DNA of 26,645 nucleotides from Choanephora cucurbitarum (Eukaryota > Mucoromycota > Mucoromycetes > Mucorales > Choanephoraceae): positions 1-26,645 of the forward strand of contig JAIWNI010000197.1 in the NCBI GenBank assembly GCA_025331435.1, written 5' to 3'. Both the position numbers and the translations under genes were made by a program. This document shows, piece after piece, positions 9,452 through 19,262 of this stretch. The stretch's first letter is position 1. The number at the start of each line of letters is the position of its first letter. The notes beneath the pieces were generated by a model. That model searched no databases and was not told where the DNA came from. It saw nothing but the letters and a program-made list of their open reading frames with translations.

Positions 9452-10581
9452 TTATTTATAATGATTCCAATTGATAGAAGCTTTATCAGATAATCCCAAA
9501 TAGAACTCAACATGTGTATCTCTTGGAAACCGTATGACACTCCGAATGGCTTGACCCAGAGGAAATATCCTTTCTCGCTTTTTATCCGAGATCACCAACC
9601 GTTTTCCAGCAGGAGGTGATCCAGCAAAATCAATCTCAGAAAGTAAATCCTGAAAAGTATAGGCATCTGTGATTGCCAGATTCTTGACAAAATAGACATC
9701 CTCTTTCAATGTAGGTGAACTCTTGAGGGAGACAGTCTCTATGGTTTTTGTATAAGGTGGAGGTAGATCAAGATCTTTGGATGAGGGTGTACGTAGATGA
9801 AGAGGGGGTAACTGAGATGAGAAGCTATGGGGAAGAGGAAGGGGTAAAGGTGGCGAATGATGTTGGACATAGACTAAGGGTGTAGATGCACTTGGACTGG
9901 GTCTTTTTCGTTTATGTGATTCCTTGAACTGGATCTCACGTACTTTGGCAGCCAAGGGACCCATCAGTCCAAACTCTTGTTGAAGATCAACAGAGGATGA
10001 ACGATGTCGAGTGATATCTTCCATGATGGAATCTGCAGGTGATGGTGGTGCCTGATGCTGCATACGTTGATGCTTCTTTTTGGCACGGTAGAGTGTGCTT
10101 GAATGTGCCTTACAGAGAGAGACCTCTGTGATATCTCTCAGTTGAATACGACGATGATGGTCTCGATAGACTGTATGAGTGAATTCATGAAGCCATTGGA
10201 GGGTGAAATCATAATCATCCTTATCTAAGGGAGATAGTCTCTTAGCCCTGGAATCAAGACCTCCTTCAGGTAAGTTCTTGCCACGACGTGGTTGTATTTC
10301 TGGACAATGACAATTGGATCCATAATACTATGTTCACATCAATATTGGCATGATTTTCTTCTTTCTATAGTGTTACTTACACCTGAACAAGTAAAGCAAA
10401 CAGCACATACAATACAAGCATTCTGTTGTTACAAAGGAAGTTTAAATTAAGGAATCTTCCCTCTTCTTTTTTAATGTGGATCATAAGTGGTTCATTCTTT
10501 TTATTTTTTTACCTTCCTGGTAGATAAAGGTCGATTGGCAGGTAAAGGTGTAGAAGGTGAACGATGAGGCTGATAATGCAT
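9452..10581 (-). CDS. Cys-cluster protein of unknown function, 328 aa
   Basis: Exons (minus): 10581-10513, 10422-10381, 10327-9452. The joined product has a Pro/Ser/Arg-rich N-terminus. About residues 25-45 then hold a dense cysteine cluster, CIVCAVCFTCSG then YYGSNCHCPE (C-x2-C-x2-C-x2-C-x7-C-x-C), likely to bind metal. A charged middle (VYRDHHRRIQLRDI, YRAKKKHQR, SHKRKRP) looks nuclear-localising. A long Ser/Pro/Leu low-complexity linker follows, and the C-terminus (about 255-325) looks folded, with basic GKRLVISDKKRER. Nuclear or chromatin role is inference only. The start is uncertain: the ATG at 10581 is the first in this exon, but an ATG at 10833-10831 sits directly on a GTAAGC donor and could splice to 10587, adding MLP. 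The stop lies about 150 bp from the downstream Mic26/27 start. Confidence 0.78.
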
Positions 10582-10638
10582 TGGTAACTAAAAAAAAAAA
10601 AAGAAAATGATTGGTTCCGGTGATTAAAGAAGAGAAAA

Positions 10639-10652
10639 CACACACACACACA
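10639..10652. repeat. (CA)n microsatellite
   Basis: Seven CA units lie upstream of the Cys-cluster gene, next to purine-rich tracts (10690-10795) that read as CT-rich leader on the minus strand and include a G7 run. Confidence 0.85.
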
Positions 10653-10862
10653 TGTTATTCTGTCTCACATACAAATGCACACAACGCGTATCTAAAAGAA
10701 AAAGAAAGAAAGAAAGAGAGAGAAAAGGAGATGATAAAAAAACAAAAATAAAAAAAGGAGTACAAAACAAAAGAAGGAGAGAGAGGAATTAAAGGGGGGG
10801 CTTTTTATTTATTTAGTTTGTATGGCTTACCATTGTTACAGATAGTCTCTGATATTATATAA

Positions 10863-11716
10863 TCATTCATTTCTAATATCAAGACACCATACAAGATGTC
10901 CAATGGCAACTGTATCCAACATACGATCCTTGACAACCACTTCAGTAGTGATATCATGGCGACCTTCAGCTAGACCAGTGGGTAGTGTATAATCAGATGA
11001 AGCAGTCAACAAACCGCGTGCCTTTTTCTTGTACTAATAAACACTGAGTCTATTATGCTTCAAGTTCATTTTGTTGTTACTTACTTCCATTTTAATTGAA
11101 ATCAAGATGGCTTTATCTTTCTTTCTCAAGTTACTCATAAGAGCTAAACCACCTGTGGTTTCAGCAAATGTGGCCAATGCAGTTGGATGAATCCTAATGA
11201 TACCATCAGTATCTAGCCTAAACTATATCTATGTCTCTCTTACCCTTTTTGTGCATCATGCGTACTATGATGATCCTATAGAGATCATGTTAATCTACCT
11301 GACATACTCTTGCCCCTCCTCTCTCTTACTCGAACAATGGCTGTACAGAAACCACGTGAAAAGGTAGATACACGCATATCTAATGAATGGCTTATTAGAT
11401 TGTCGTTCAAGTTCAATACAACAACTTTACCAATTGAACTAGCATAAGGATCACTGTTGTTCAACAGACGAGCAAAGGTCCAAGGTCTGAATATCTTGAC
11501 AACAGGCTTACCGAGTTTCTCCCATATTCTAAGAGGGTGGCGTCCATCTTTGAGAGTGATGAGGATATAGACAATATAACTAAAGGTCAAGAGCATCAAG
11601 ATAGCCAACAGACGACTAAAGATGGTCCATTCAAGTTCAAGAGCCACTTGAGCCAAATAGACAGAGGCTCTTAAATGACCATATAAGGCCTCCATCAAAG
11701 GTGAATCAAGCGACAT
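10863..11716 (-). CDS. DUF4442 / hotdog-fold thioesterase-like membrane protein, 232 aa
   Basis: Exons (minus): 11716-11330, 11275-11244, 11193-11085, 11033-10863; introns are 50-54 nt and the frame stays open. An N-terminal hydrophobic helix (about residues 30-55, FSRLLAILMLLTFSYIVYILI) suggests membrane anchoring. The remainder resembles the fungal DUF4442 branch of the hotdog superfamily: a GRHPLRIWEKLGKPVVK stretch, then the core GIHPTALATFAETTGGLAL, then KKKARGLLTASS, ending with the last strand. Family knowledge suggests acyl-CoA thioesterase-like or acyl-binding activity, but members are poorly characterised, so the activity is inferred. The 32-nt second exon is a micro-exon. The upstream ATG at 11755 lies in the A/T-rich leader and gives an extra Phe/Leu/Ile stretch; 11716 is preferred. 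Its 5' end lies about 130 bp from the copper-fist gene stop. Confidence 0.83.
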
Positions 11717-11844
11717 GGATAAAATAAATAAAATAAAAAAAACTAAACTAAACAAATAAATAAAAAAGTATTTGTGCGGGGATTGAAATATCCTTTTTTA
11801 TGCTTCAAAATAGAGACAAGGGTCATTCTTTTGGTTTAAACTGA

Positions 11845-12209
11845 CTAAGAGTGATATTCTTGAAGATGATTTGCAACACAGGTACACACCATGATCATTT
11901 CACATAAACAACCATTGCTACCTTGAATACTCAGCTTATCTTATTTTCCAATGTCAGCTTGATTGATGACTTACTATGGGTTGCACAAGTACATTTGATA
12001 TGCGAATTCATTGACTTTCGAAGATCACGACAATGACTACATTGGGTAATCTGTCTTCCTCTTTTTGCCAATACCATCAATGGTCGGTCTTGATGTTGAC
12101 ATTGTTTAACACGATGCCCTCGAATACAAGAAGCACTTGGTTATGGTTAAACATAAAGGCTTAATGATCTTCCTATTTCAACTTACCATGCATACCGTAT
12201 GCCATCCAT
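11845..12209 (-). CDS. minimal copper-fist DNA-binding protein, 86 aa, 3 exons
   Basis: Built by hand from exons too short for ORF calling: 12209-12187, 12135-11975, 11921-11845 (minus). The joined product begins MDGIRYACASCIRGHRVKQC, a textbook copper-fist start. The zinc site would be Cys8, Cys11, Cys20 and His22. RPL (25-27) and KRGRQ (32-36, in place of the usual K/RGRP hook) follow, then QCSHC (39-43), and HIKCTC (53-58). The short C-terminus carries Cys66-x-Cys68-x5-Cys74-x-Cys76 and His80, like the Cys repeats by which Ace1/Mac1-type regulators sense Cu(I). Known relatives are copper-responsive nuclear transcription factors of a few hundred residues; here there is almost nothing beyond the DNA-binding and Cys parts and no visible activation domain. 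It could be a compact regulator, a competitor of a full-length one, or the stump of a longer gene. Confidence 0.85.
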
Positions 12210-12496
12210 CCATATCACCATACTCACAATTTAGAAAAAGAAAAAAAAGTTGCAAATAATAAACTCCTCATTTAAAACAGAATCTTGATTGTTTCACTAA
12301 ACTCTATTTAAAAAAGGACTAAACTGCACGTGCTGACATAAGTAGACTTCAATTTAATTAGTGTGATATAGAATGTAACAAAATTTATATTTTGCACAAC
12401 AAAGATCGACAAAAAAGATGGCTTTATTCTATATTATTAGGATTAAAGAGTAAATAAGAAAAAAAAAGAGAATTACAATAAAATAATAGATAAGTT

Positions 12497-13634
12497 TTAG
12501 GAATTACGAATATGGTAAATAAGATAGCCTGGTAAGCCATAAACACCAAAACCCATTGCTTTGGCCATTTTGGCAAAACCTTCTGTTTCTACTTGATGTT
12601 GGAATACATAAGGTGGGAAATTGGCACCTTCTCTGTGTACCTGTGCCTTGACCAAGGTAAAGGTAGCACCCACACCATCCAAGGGTACTTTATTAAGTGG
12701 ACCTAAGTGGGTTGGCATATCCACCATAAGGTAACGACCTGTTAAGAATTCATAATAACCTTCTAGCAAGACATAATCCTTATCCAGACTATCAGTATAT
12801 GTATATTTATAGATTGATTTCTATACTTACTGGATCTAATTCCTTTTGCATCTCAATCGATTTATCAGTCTCTTGCCAGTTATTCTTATCATACGCCCAA
12901 AATGATTTATCTTCAGTATCCAACAGACAGTTAGGCACAACCACATCCACATCCACACTCTGAAGATCCTCAAGAATACTACTGGGATACTCCACCACAT
13001 CCACATCAAGCCATAGTACCCAAGAGTGATATTCTCGAAGAGCAGCCGTCAAGAGATAGTTACGAGAACGAGCCATGAACGATCTACGTAATGGCTGGAG
13101 TTCAAATGTATGTCGCTTATCTTCTGGCAATTGGAAATTGAAATCCTTTTCGTAAATGGCAATCTCATGATACCGTTCTTCTTGGCGATTCAGGAATTCA
13201 TCTGCCTTCTGTTTCAACATGGGCACAGTCTTATCGGTGGTATCGGATACAAGGAATGCGACGGTAATCAAATCTTTTGGATAAGACAGACGGTCGATGA
13301 GTTCGAAATATCTGGGTAAATAAGCCTCTGCATTTTTCAGGGGAGTCAAAATCAAGACATGTTCTTGTTGTTCTTTTGCATTGGCTGTGGCCTCTAGATC
13401 ATTTAGATTGATGAATTTGGCTTGACCAGCTCTATTGTTGTTTTGATTGGTGAAGGCAACAGCTTCACTGAGTGTACGGATGGTGCGACCATTACAGGCA
13501 GGAAAGAATGAACCAGAAAAGGTAAAGAGGGAAAGGGCAATAAAGGAAAGAATAGCCAAAATGAGAGCAATCAGTCGCTTATTGCCTCTTAAAGGTGTTG
13601 TGTATATACTGGCTGCCTTTTCACCAAGAATCAT
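12497..13634 (-). CDS. Anp1/Mnn9/Van1-family Golgi mannosyltransferase (GT62), 361 aa
   Basis: Type II Golgi membrane glycosyltransferase of the mannan polymerase family, which extends alpha-1,6-mannose backbones on N-glycans. Exons (minus): 13634-12831 and 12778-12497; the 52-nt intron is removed with the acceptor at GGATAAG, giving DP-DYVLLEGYYEF across the junction. Visible parts: a short cytosolic tail, a transmembrane anchor at about residues 21-44, then the catalytic domain beginning HVLILTPLKNAEAYLPRYF. The DXD-type metal/sugar-nucleotide motif is WLDVDVVEYP (Asp210, Asp212). Near the C-terminus are GVGATFTLVKAQVHREGANFPP and the family ending PGYLIYH. Length is close to yeast Mnn9. 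I cannot decide between the Mnn9, Van1 and Anp1 branches. The start follows a long pyrimidine-rich leader (complement of 13637-13685). Confidence 0.94.
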
Positions 13635-14830
13635 TGATAGAAAAAAAAGAAAGAAAGAAAAAGAAAAAAAAAAGAGAGAGAAAGCCCAGGTTATTTATAA
13701 AAAGGGAGTTATAAAAAAAAAAGGTACAAATAAGTGATTTACCATTTTTAAAAAAAAAAGTTATTCTAGATCCTTTTTTCTATTTTTAGGTCCATTCAAT
13801 CCATTTGATTGGACAGTCCTGTCTTAGTCTGTTTCTCATCTTTTAAAAAGTAAGGTGATGAAAACCCAAGTGTAGGGTCTCAGAGCAAATGATTGGATTG
13901 TAAATAAGACAATGATTTAAATCACGCTTTATAAGCCCTCTTATGTGTGTGTGTGGCTTTTCACTTAGGTCTCTCTCTCTATCCCTGAAGTCTGATGTAG
14001 GGATATGGTATGTGTCAGTTTAGTGGATTGTGGTTGCAATAGTCATCCAATGAGGCGTATGTTTAAATCAAATCCTTCTGTTGATTTCATATTAAAGGAG
14101 AGGGAAATCCAGATAATGTCATACCAACCATCAAAAAAATTATAACTTAACTTGACAAAGTTATAATACTTGAGGGGAACTCATGGCTATTTGTTGTCAT
14201 TCATCATTATAGACAATCACCATACATTGCCTTCTCTTTCTTATGGTTAATATGGCTTTCTTGACTCAAAAAGTAAGAGCGTCCTACTTGTTAGAGATAG
14301 CATAAACACTTTGGATATATATTTAAAACTCAATAGAGTAAGTGTTGCGGGGTCAACTTAAATGGGCTGTCAATCTTTAACAGCAATGAGTTTATATAAG
14401 GGGATGAAACACTGTGCTTTTTGGACGCTTGAGGATCTTACATTGTAGAGAGGGGGGGGACTTGACAGTAGATGTGTTCAGATTAGAGCTTAGAACCGCT
14501 TTTTATTTGAAAAGACCAAAATAAATGTATAGGAGAGAGAGAACCCGTTTTTTATGGATAGTAAGAAAATAAGAGATATGTATATAAACTAAAAAAAAGA
14601 CAATGTCCTACCCTGATGGTTGCATTGACCACCAAGGTAAAGGATACACCTGAGTGAAGTTGATCATTGTTGCGGTGCTTTAATGTCCCTATTTCACAGT
14701 AGTATAGCTTGTGAATATAGCTTATCTCAGCATAATCATTTGACTGAGAAAAAAAAAGAGAGTGGAATATGCATAAAAACCTATCATTTTCTCTCTATTT
14801 TTTTTTCTTTTATATCTATTTTTCAAAAAA
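13635..14830. other. divergent intergenic region, Mnn9-like to MDR gene
   Basis: About 1.2 kb without a gene. It holds a purine-rich tract at 13637-13685 (leader of the mannosyltransferase), a (TG)n run at 13944-13955, a G8 run near 14451-14458 and a T/C-rich leader at about 14786-14822 before the MDR start. I see no ORF with coding character and no tRNA. Confidence 0.65.
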
Positions 14831-15980
14831 ATGAAGGCTTATGTGGTTGAAAAATGGTTAAAAGGTCCTGAGGAACTTCGTATTCAAGACGCACCTCTTC
14901 CTAGTGAACCTAAACAAGGTGAACTTCAAATCCAAGTCAAGGCAGTCGGTCTTAACTTTTTCGATACATTGATGGTATATAAGCTTATGATCTTTAAATT
15001 CTGTAACTCACACACTTTTCATAGATTCAAGGTAAATATCAAATCAAGCCTCCCTTTCCATTTGTCCCTGGAGGTGAATTCAGTGGTATTGTCCTGAAAT
15101 CCACCTCATCCACCTTCAAGCCAGGAGACCGTGTGTTTGGATCCGGTTATTCCTTTGCAGAAGTCATCAACGTGCCAGCCTCCAATGTGCTTCCTATGCC
15201 TTCTCATTTCTCATTTGAACAGGCAGCCGGTCTCTATGTCACCTACCCCACAAGTTATGCTGCACTTGTGTTGCGTGCTCAATTAAAAGCAGGCGAGTAC
15301 TGTCTTGTCCATGCAGCAGCGGGTGGTGTGGGCATTGCGGCTGTTCAGATTGCCAAGGCATTGGGTGCCAAAGTGATTGCCACGGCTGGTTCAAAAGAAA
15401 AGTTGGAGATGGCAAAGCGATTCGGTGCTGATTTTGCTATCAATTATCGTGATTCAGATTGGACTGAACAGGTCAAGAAAGTCACGCATGGTCATGGTGC
15501 AGATGTGGTCTATGATCCTGTAGGTTTAGTGGAAGCAAGGTAAAAAAAAAATTAAATAAATAAATAATGGAAACTGACGCTTGACTCTATAGTACCAAAT
15601 GTACAGCTTGGAATGGTCGTATCTTGGTCATTGGGTTTGCTCAAGGCACGATTGAAAAGATACCCGCCAATCGTTTATTGCTCAAGAATATCTCTGCAGT
15701 GTAAAGTCATAATAAAGTGATTGGGAAAGTACATTCATCACTCATCTCTCTTTTTTTGTGTAGTGGTTTGCATTGGGGTGCTTATACCAAGAATGAACCT
15801 GAACGTATTCCTGAGGTGTGGCATGCTCTATTTGATTTGTTTGAATCTGGCAAGATTAAGCCTGCCTTGTATGACACCATCTATCGTTTTGAAGAGATTC
15901 CTGAAGGTCTCAAGGCCATTAACGACCGTACATCCTATGCAAAAGTCGTGGCTCGTTTTGGTTCAGAGAGTAAGCTTTAA
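14831..15980 (+). CDS. zinc-less MDR oxidoreductase, NADPH:quinone oxidoreductase-like, 327 aa
   Basis: Medium-chain dehydrogenase/reductase of the quinone oxidoreductase (zeta-crystallin) type, which reduces quinones or activated enones with NADPH. Exons: 14831-14974, 15025-15539, 15593-15700, 15764-15980. The N-terminal GroES-like domain has VGLNFFDTLM and, after the first intron, PPFPFVPGGEFSGIV. The nucleotide-binding fold shows HAAAGGVGIAAVQIAKALGAKV (Gly-rich loop at about 146-151). Later motifs include GADVVYDPVG, GRILVIGFAQG and a C-terminal RTSYAKVVARFG. Zinc-binding cysteines of classic alcohol dehydrogenases are absent, and the length is typical of the family. Natural substrate unknown; cytosolic location is inferred from the lack of a targeting signal. 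Its stop is only 24 bp from that of the convergent neighbour, so the mature mRNAs probably overlap. Confidence 0.94.
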
Positions 15981-16004
15981 ATAAAAAAAAAATTATTATT
16001 TATT

Positions 16005-17654
16005 TTATGCTTGTTTGTTGTTGAATGGATTATTTACATTATGAGATATGTATGGTTCAATTGGTTGTGGAGGATGAGAAGATGATGAAGAAGAAGAGGA
16101 GGGCTGGGTAGGCTCCAGATCTTCTAAAAAAGGATTAGACTTGGTGTCCATTAAGGGTAAATGGGAATAGGTAGGAGAAGGTGCCATGATATGAGCTGGT
16201 ACTTGAGGCATAGAATCCGTTGATGAAGAAGAGGCATGGTGTGAGGCTTCCATGGGAGGTGGTGCTTCGTAGACTGGAGGTGGTATGGCTGTGGATCGAC
16301 TGGCTTCGGTGGTAGGTCGACCTGCCAAGACATCTTCCACTATGCGACAGCGTTCTTGCTCCAAGGATCGCTTGACGTTCACAATCGCCTCTTCCAATCG
16401 AACCAGAGCACCTGTGGCATACTCTTTGTACTGTTTGACCCACGTCAGTGAGTTTTGTGCATTACGATAGGCTGTGGCCAAGACACCAAAACATTGAGAT
16501 GCCTTTGCTAATATACAGGTCAGTCTCTGAGTGCTATTCAACAATGGGATGTTACCTTTCCAGGCCAATTCAACATAATGAAGATTGAATTGCATGGTCA
16601 TCAGTGTATTGTTTGTGACGACATCGAGTGTTTGAGGATAAGGAATCTCTGGAAGTTCAGTACGCGTTAGATTGAAATGATGTTGAATTTGCCATATCTT
16701 GCGTTTAGCAGCTAAATAGACAGTTGTCAATCGTTGTCAATCACTTTCTCTTTTTTTTTTTACCTTCTAAATAAGCAATCTGTTGAGCATCAATGGCAGG
16801 ACCACCAAAGAACTCAAATGGCATATAATGAACGACTGTATCTGTAATACGAATGGCTTTCTTGATATCCACCAAGGCTTCAGATAATGCTTTTTCGGCA
16901 TTTCTGAATCGATTGGTATCGCGTTTGGCCTAGCCAATGATACTCATGAGATGACATGCTTTTGTGTATCTACGAAACCTACCATACGTCGCTGTTCTTC
17001 ATAGTTTGCTAACTCACCACGTAATTGTTGTTCTTGAGGAAATGCAGGGTCTTCATCAGCAAAGATCTGTTGAGGTGGATGAGTATGGATATAAAATGAA
17101 CAAGCAATGTACCTGTTGTAACAATGATTCATATTGAAATCGGACATCGGTGAAATGTTGCTTTTGTTGATTCAATGCTTGATGCTAGGGCATGATGAGT
17201 CACATAAGTCATAGCCACTTTCGAATGAGACTTACTTTGACGATAGCTTGATCATAAGCCACCTGTAGTTCTTCCATGGCTCGTTTGGATCGTTGTTCGT
17301 TTTCGAATGCCAGTTGATACTTTGCTTCATCTCGAGCTGTCAGTTCTTTCTTTTTGCCAGAGATAGTAGCTGCAGCCGAACGAAATGACAAGTGACGCAT
17401 CTTGCGTACACCTTCAAACTCCTTTTTTCTATACACCCTATGAGATTAACAGGGGGAAGCTCATGGTTCATGTCTTACGAGTTTTGTTCTAATGCTTCAA
17501 TCTCTTGTCTTCGTTGTTGAATGGCATCCTGTAGTCGTTGCATCTCATGTTTCACTTGTTCAAGATCTCGGTCTACTGAAGACTCGGTTTTTAACTCATT
17601 CGCTAGTTTTCTAAAGTAAGGACCTTGATCTTGAATACACTGTACAGTCGACAT
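16005..17654 (-). CDS. coiled-coil protein with two C-terminal NPF motifs, 468 aa, 6 exons
   Basis: Not recognised by name. Exons (minus): 17654-17479, 17437-17236, 17184-17113, 17066-16983, 16929-16764, 16711-16005; the joined frame is open. Residues 1-60 and about 85-180 are strongly helical and charged, with heptad-like stretches (RDLEQVKHEMQRLQDAIQQR; NEQRSKRAMEELQVAYDQA). A conserved-looking SFRSAAATISGKKKELTARD lies between them. The middle (about 180-370) is also largely helical. The tail is Pro/Ser-rich and unstructured, and holds NPF at 426-428 and again at 461-463. NPF tripeptides are the classic ligands of EH domains in endocytic adaptors, so a role in endocytosis or cortical membrane organisation is a fair inference, not a demonstration. 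No membrane helix or signal peptide is seen. It sits 54 bp beyond the stop of the AT-hook gene, on the same strand. Confidence 0.84.
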
Positions 17655-17708
17655 TAAGAGAAAAAAAAAGTGGAATGCGGACATTGAAATGATGGTTTAT
17701 TTTTTTAT

Positions 17709-18593
17709 TTAGAATCCATTCGACTTGAATCGTTTCTGTTTCGATGCACGATCCGATGAGTGAAGTCTTTTACGATTAGAGACAGTATCAAACATGTCTT
17801 CTTTTGAGGGTATATTATGCTGAGGTGGTAAATAAGGTGTAGGCTTCTCGACTTTCTTGGGTTTCTGCATGGCTCGACGGAGAGCAGCTGCCTTGGCATC
17901 TGCTTCTGAAAGCTTTTTTTTTCTCAAGACACCTTGCCATTCGGGATCTTCCAAGAGATCTTCATAGCCTGTCTTACAGGTCATCACATCCATCTGATGA
18001 GATGCATAGGCTCGTCGCTTTCGTTCCAAGGCACCTGCTTCCTTTTCCAAGTTGGGACGTATCTCGTGTGATGGCAATCGATTGCTGGGCTTATGTGTCT
18101 GAAGGATACCTTCAATTGACTGTGCTTTCAGTTCAGATGATGAGAAATGAGTGGTCAACACAGGTCTGTTCTCTAGTGCTTGGTGTTGTTGAAGTAGATC
18201 GGTACTTAGGTAGCGTACGTATTCCTGAATGATAATGCCTGTGCAGTAAAGTGCGGATAGGTCCATGGAAGGGAAAGTAGGATGGATTTGAGTGATATGG
18301 GTGGCTCGCATGTTGATGGCCTCTAATAGTTTCTAATAGAAGGATGATAAGAACATGTGTTTGGGATGATGTGCTCTAGAACTTACAATAAACAAATGTT
18401 GATCATGTTCATCATACAGTACTAAAATGCATGGATTGAATAAGAATGTTGTCAAATAGATAATATAGGTTTATTTACTGTGATTATCCTTGGGTTTGAC
18501 ATGGCGAAGTAGATCCTCAGAGTCAAGTGGTGAAGGTGTGAATTGTTCAGTCTCTTTTTTGGTAGGACGACCTCTTGACTTCTTCCTCACCAT
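17709..18593 (-). CDS. AT-hook-containing basic protein, 257 aa, 3 exons
   Basis: Exons (minus): 18593-18479, 18421-18387, 18332-17709. The N-terminus MVRKKSRGRPTKKE contains the AT-hook core RGRP in a basic setting, so binding to AT-rich DNA is likely. The middle 35-nt exon gives ILYDEHDQHLFI, leading into a compact helical region (about 50-100: INMRATHITQIHP, LSALYCTGIIIQEYVRYL) that could be a protein-interaction fold. The second half is charged and Lys/Arg-rich (ERKRRAYASHQM, VLRKKKLSEADAKAAALRRA) and ends SDRASKQKRFKSNGF, a good nuclear localisation signal. A role in transcription or chromatin is inferred from these traits; I do not recognise a named family. The ATG at 18593 is chosen because upstream sequence is A/T homopolymer-rich and encodes Phe/Lys runs. 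Divergent from the HSF-type gene. Confidence 0.82.
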
Positions 18594-19262
18594 GACGATG
18601 AGATCTTTATTTTGAAAGAAAATAAAAAAAAAAATTTTTTTTTGTCTTTCACAAGTTTCGAAACCAGCCAATCATGTCTCGCTCCTGTCAGTAACAAATC
18701 AGAAAATTTCCTTGCATTGTGTCACTTTCTTTTTTTAGGGTATAACGAATGGATAAAATTGAGTGAATGAGTTTTGTGACAGTTAGAGTCAGAAAGTGAC
18801 AAAAAGAGATGTACGCATTTCAATTGAATCAATAATTACACAATCTCATAGACTCATAAGAGACTTTTTAGCGGTTGTTGAATTCTGAGGTTTATGCATC
18901 TTGATTTGTGTAACTTGGTTTGCACAGACATAGTGTGGTTCTCTATCATTGGTTTGTGTCTTGAAGTAGCCCTAATGAAATAACCCTTTGTCATCTAAAT
19001 CATATCTCTAGTATGGCCCGAGATTCTATACTAAAGCAAGCCATAGTATAGCACAACTATTTTGCTAGATAACAAGTGGTATTTGCTACTGACACAAGGC
19101 TTGTTATAAGGCTAGTGTATGTAAAGAAGAGTGATAGAAATTTTAAATTGGCGCACACCTCTGTTCAGAAAAAGGGGAAACTTTCATTGTGACGTGACTC
19201 AAGCAAGGTTTTTTTTCATGTCAATCTGATTTCTTTTTTTCTCTCTCTTTTATATATAACTC
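18594..19262. other. divergent promoter region, AT-hook gene to HSF-type gene
   Basis: About 670 bp without coding character. Features seen are A/T homopolymers next to the AT-hook start, a T/C-rich block followed by TATATATA at about 19250-19258 just before the HSF-type start, and a loosely repeated AGTATGG / CCATAGTATAG motif around 19010-19050. No canonical nGAAnnTTCn heat-shock array was recognised. Confidence 0.6.

Noticed and set aside
13447..13737. 96-codon plus-strand ORF over the mannosyltransferase start
   Set aside because: It is antisense to the coding exon and its leader, ending in Lys/Glu runs from the purine tract.
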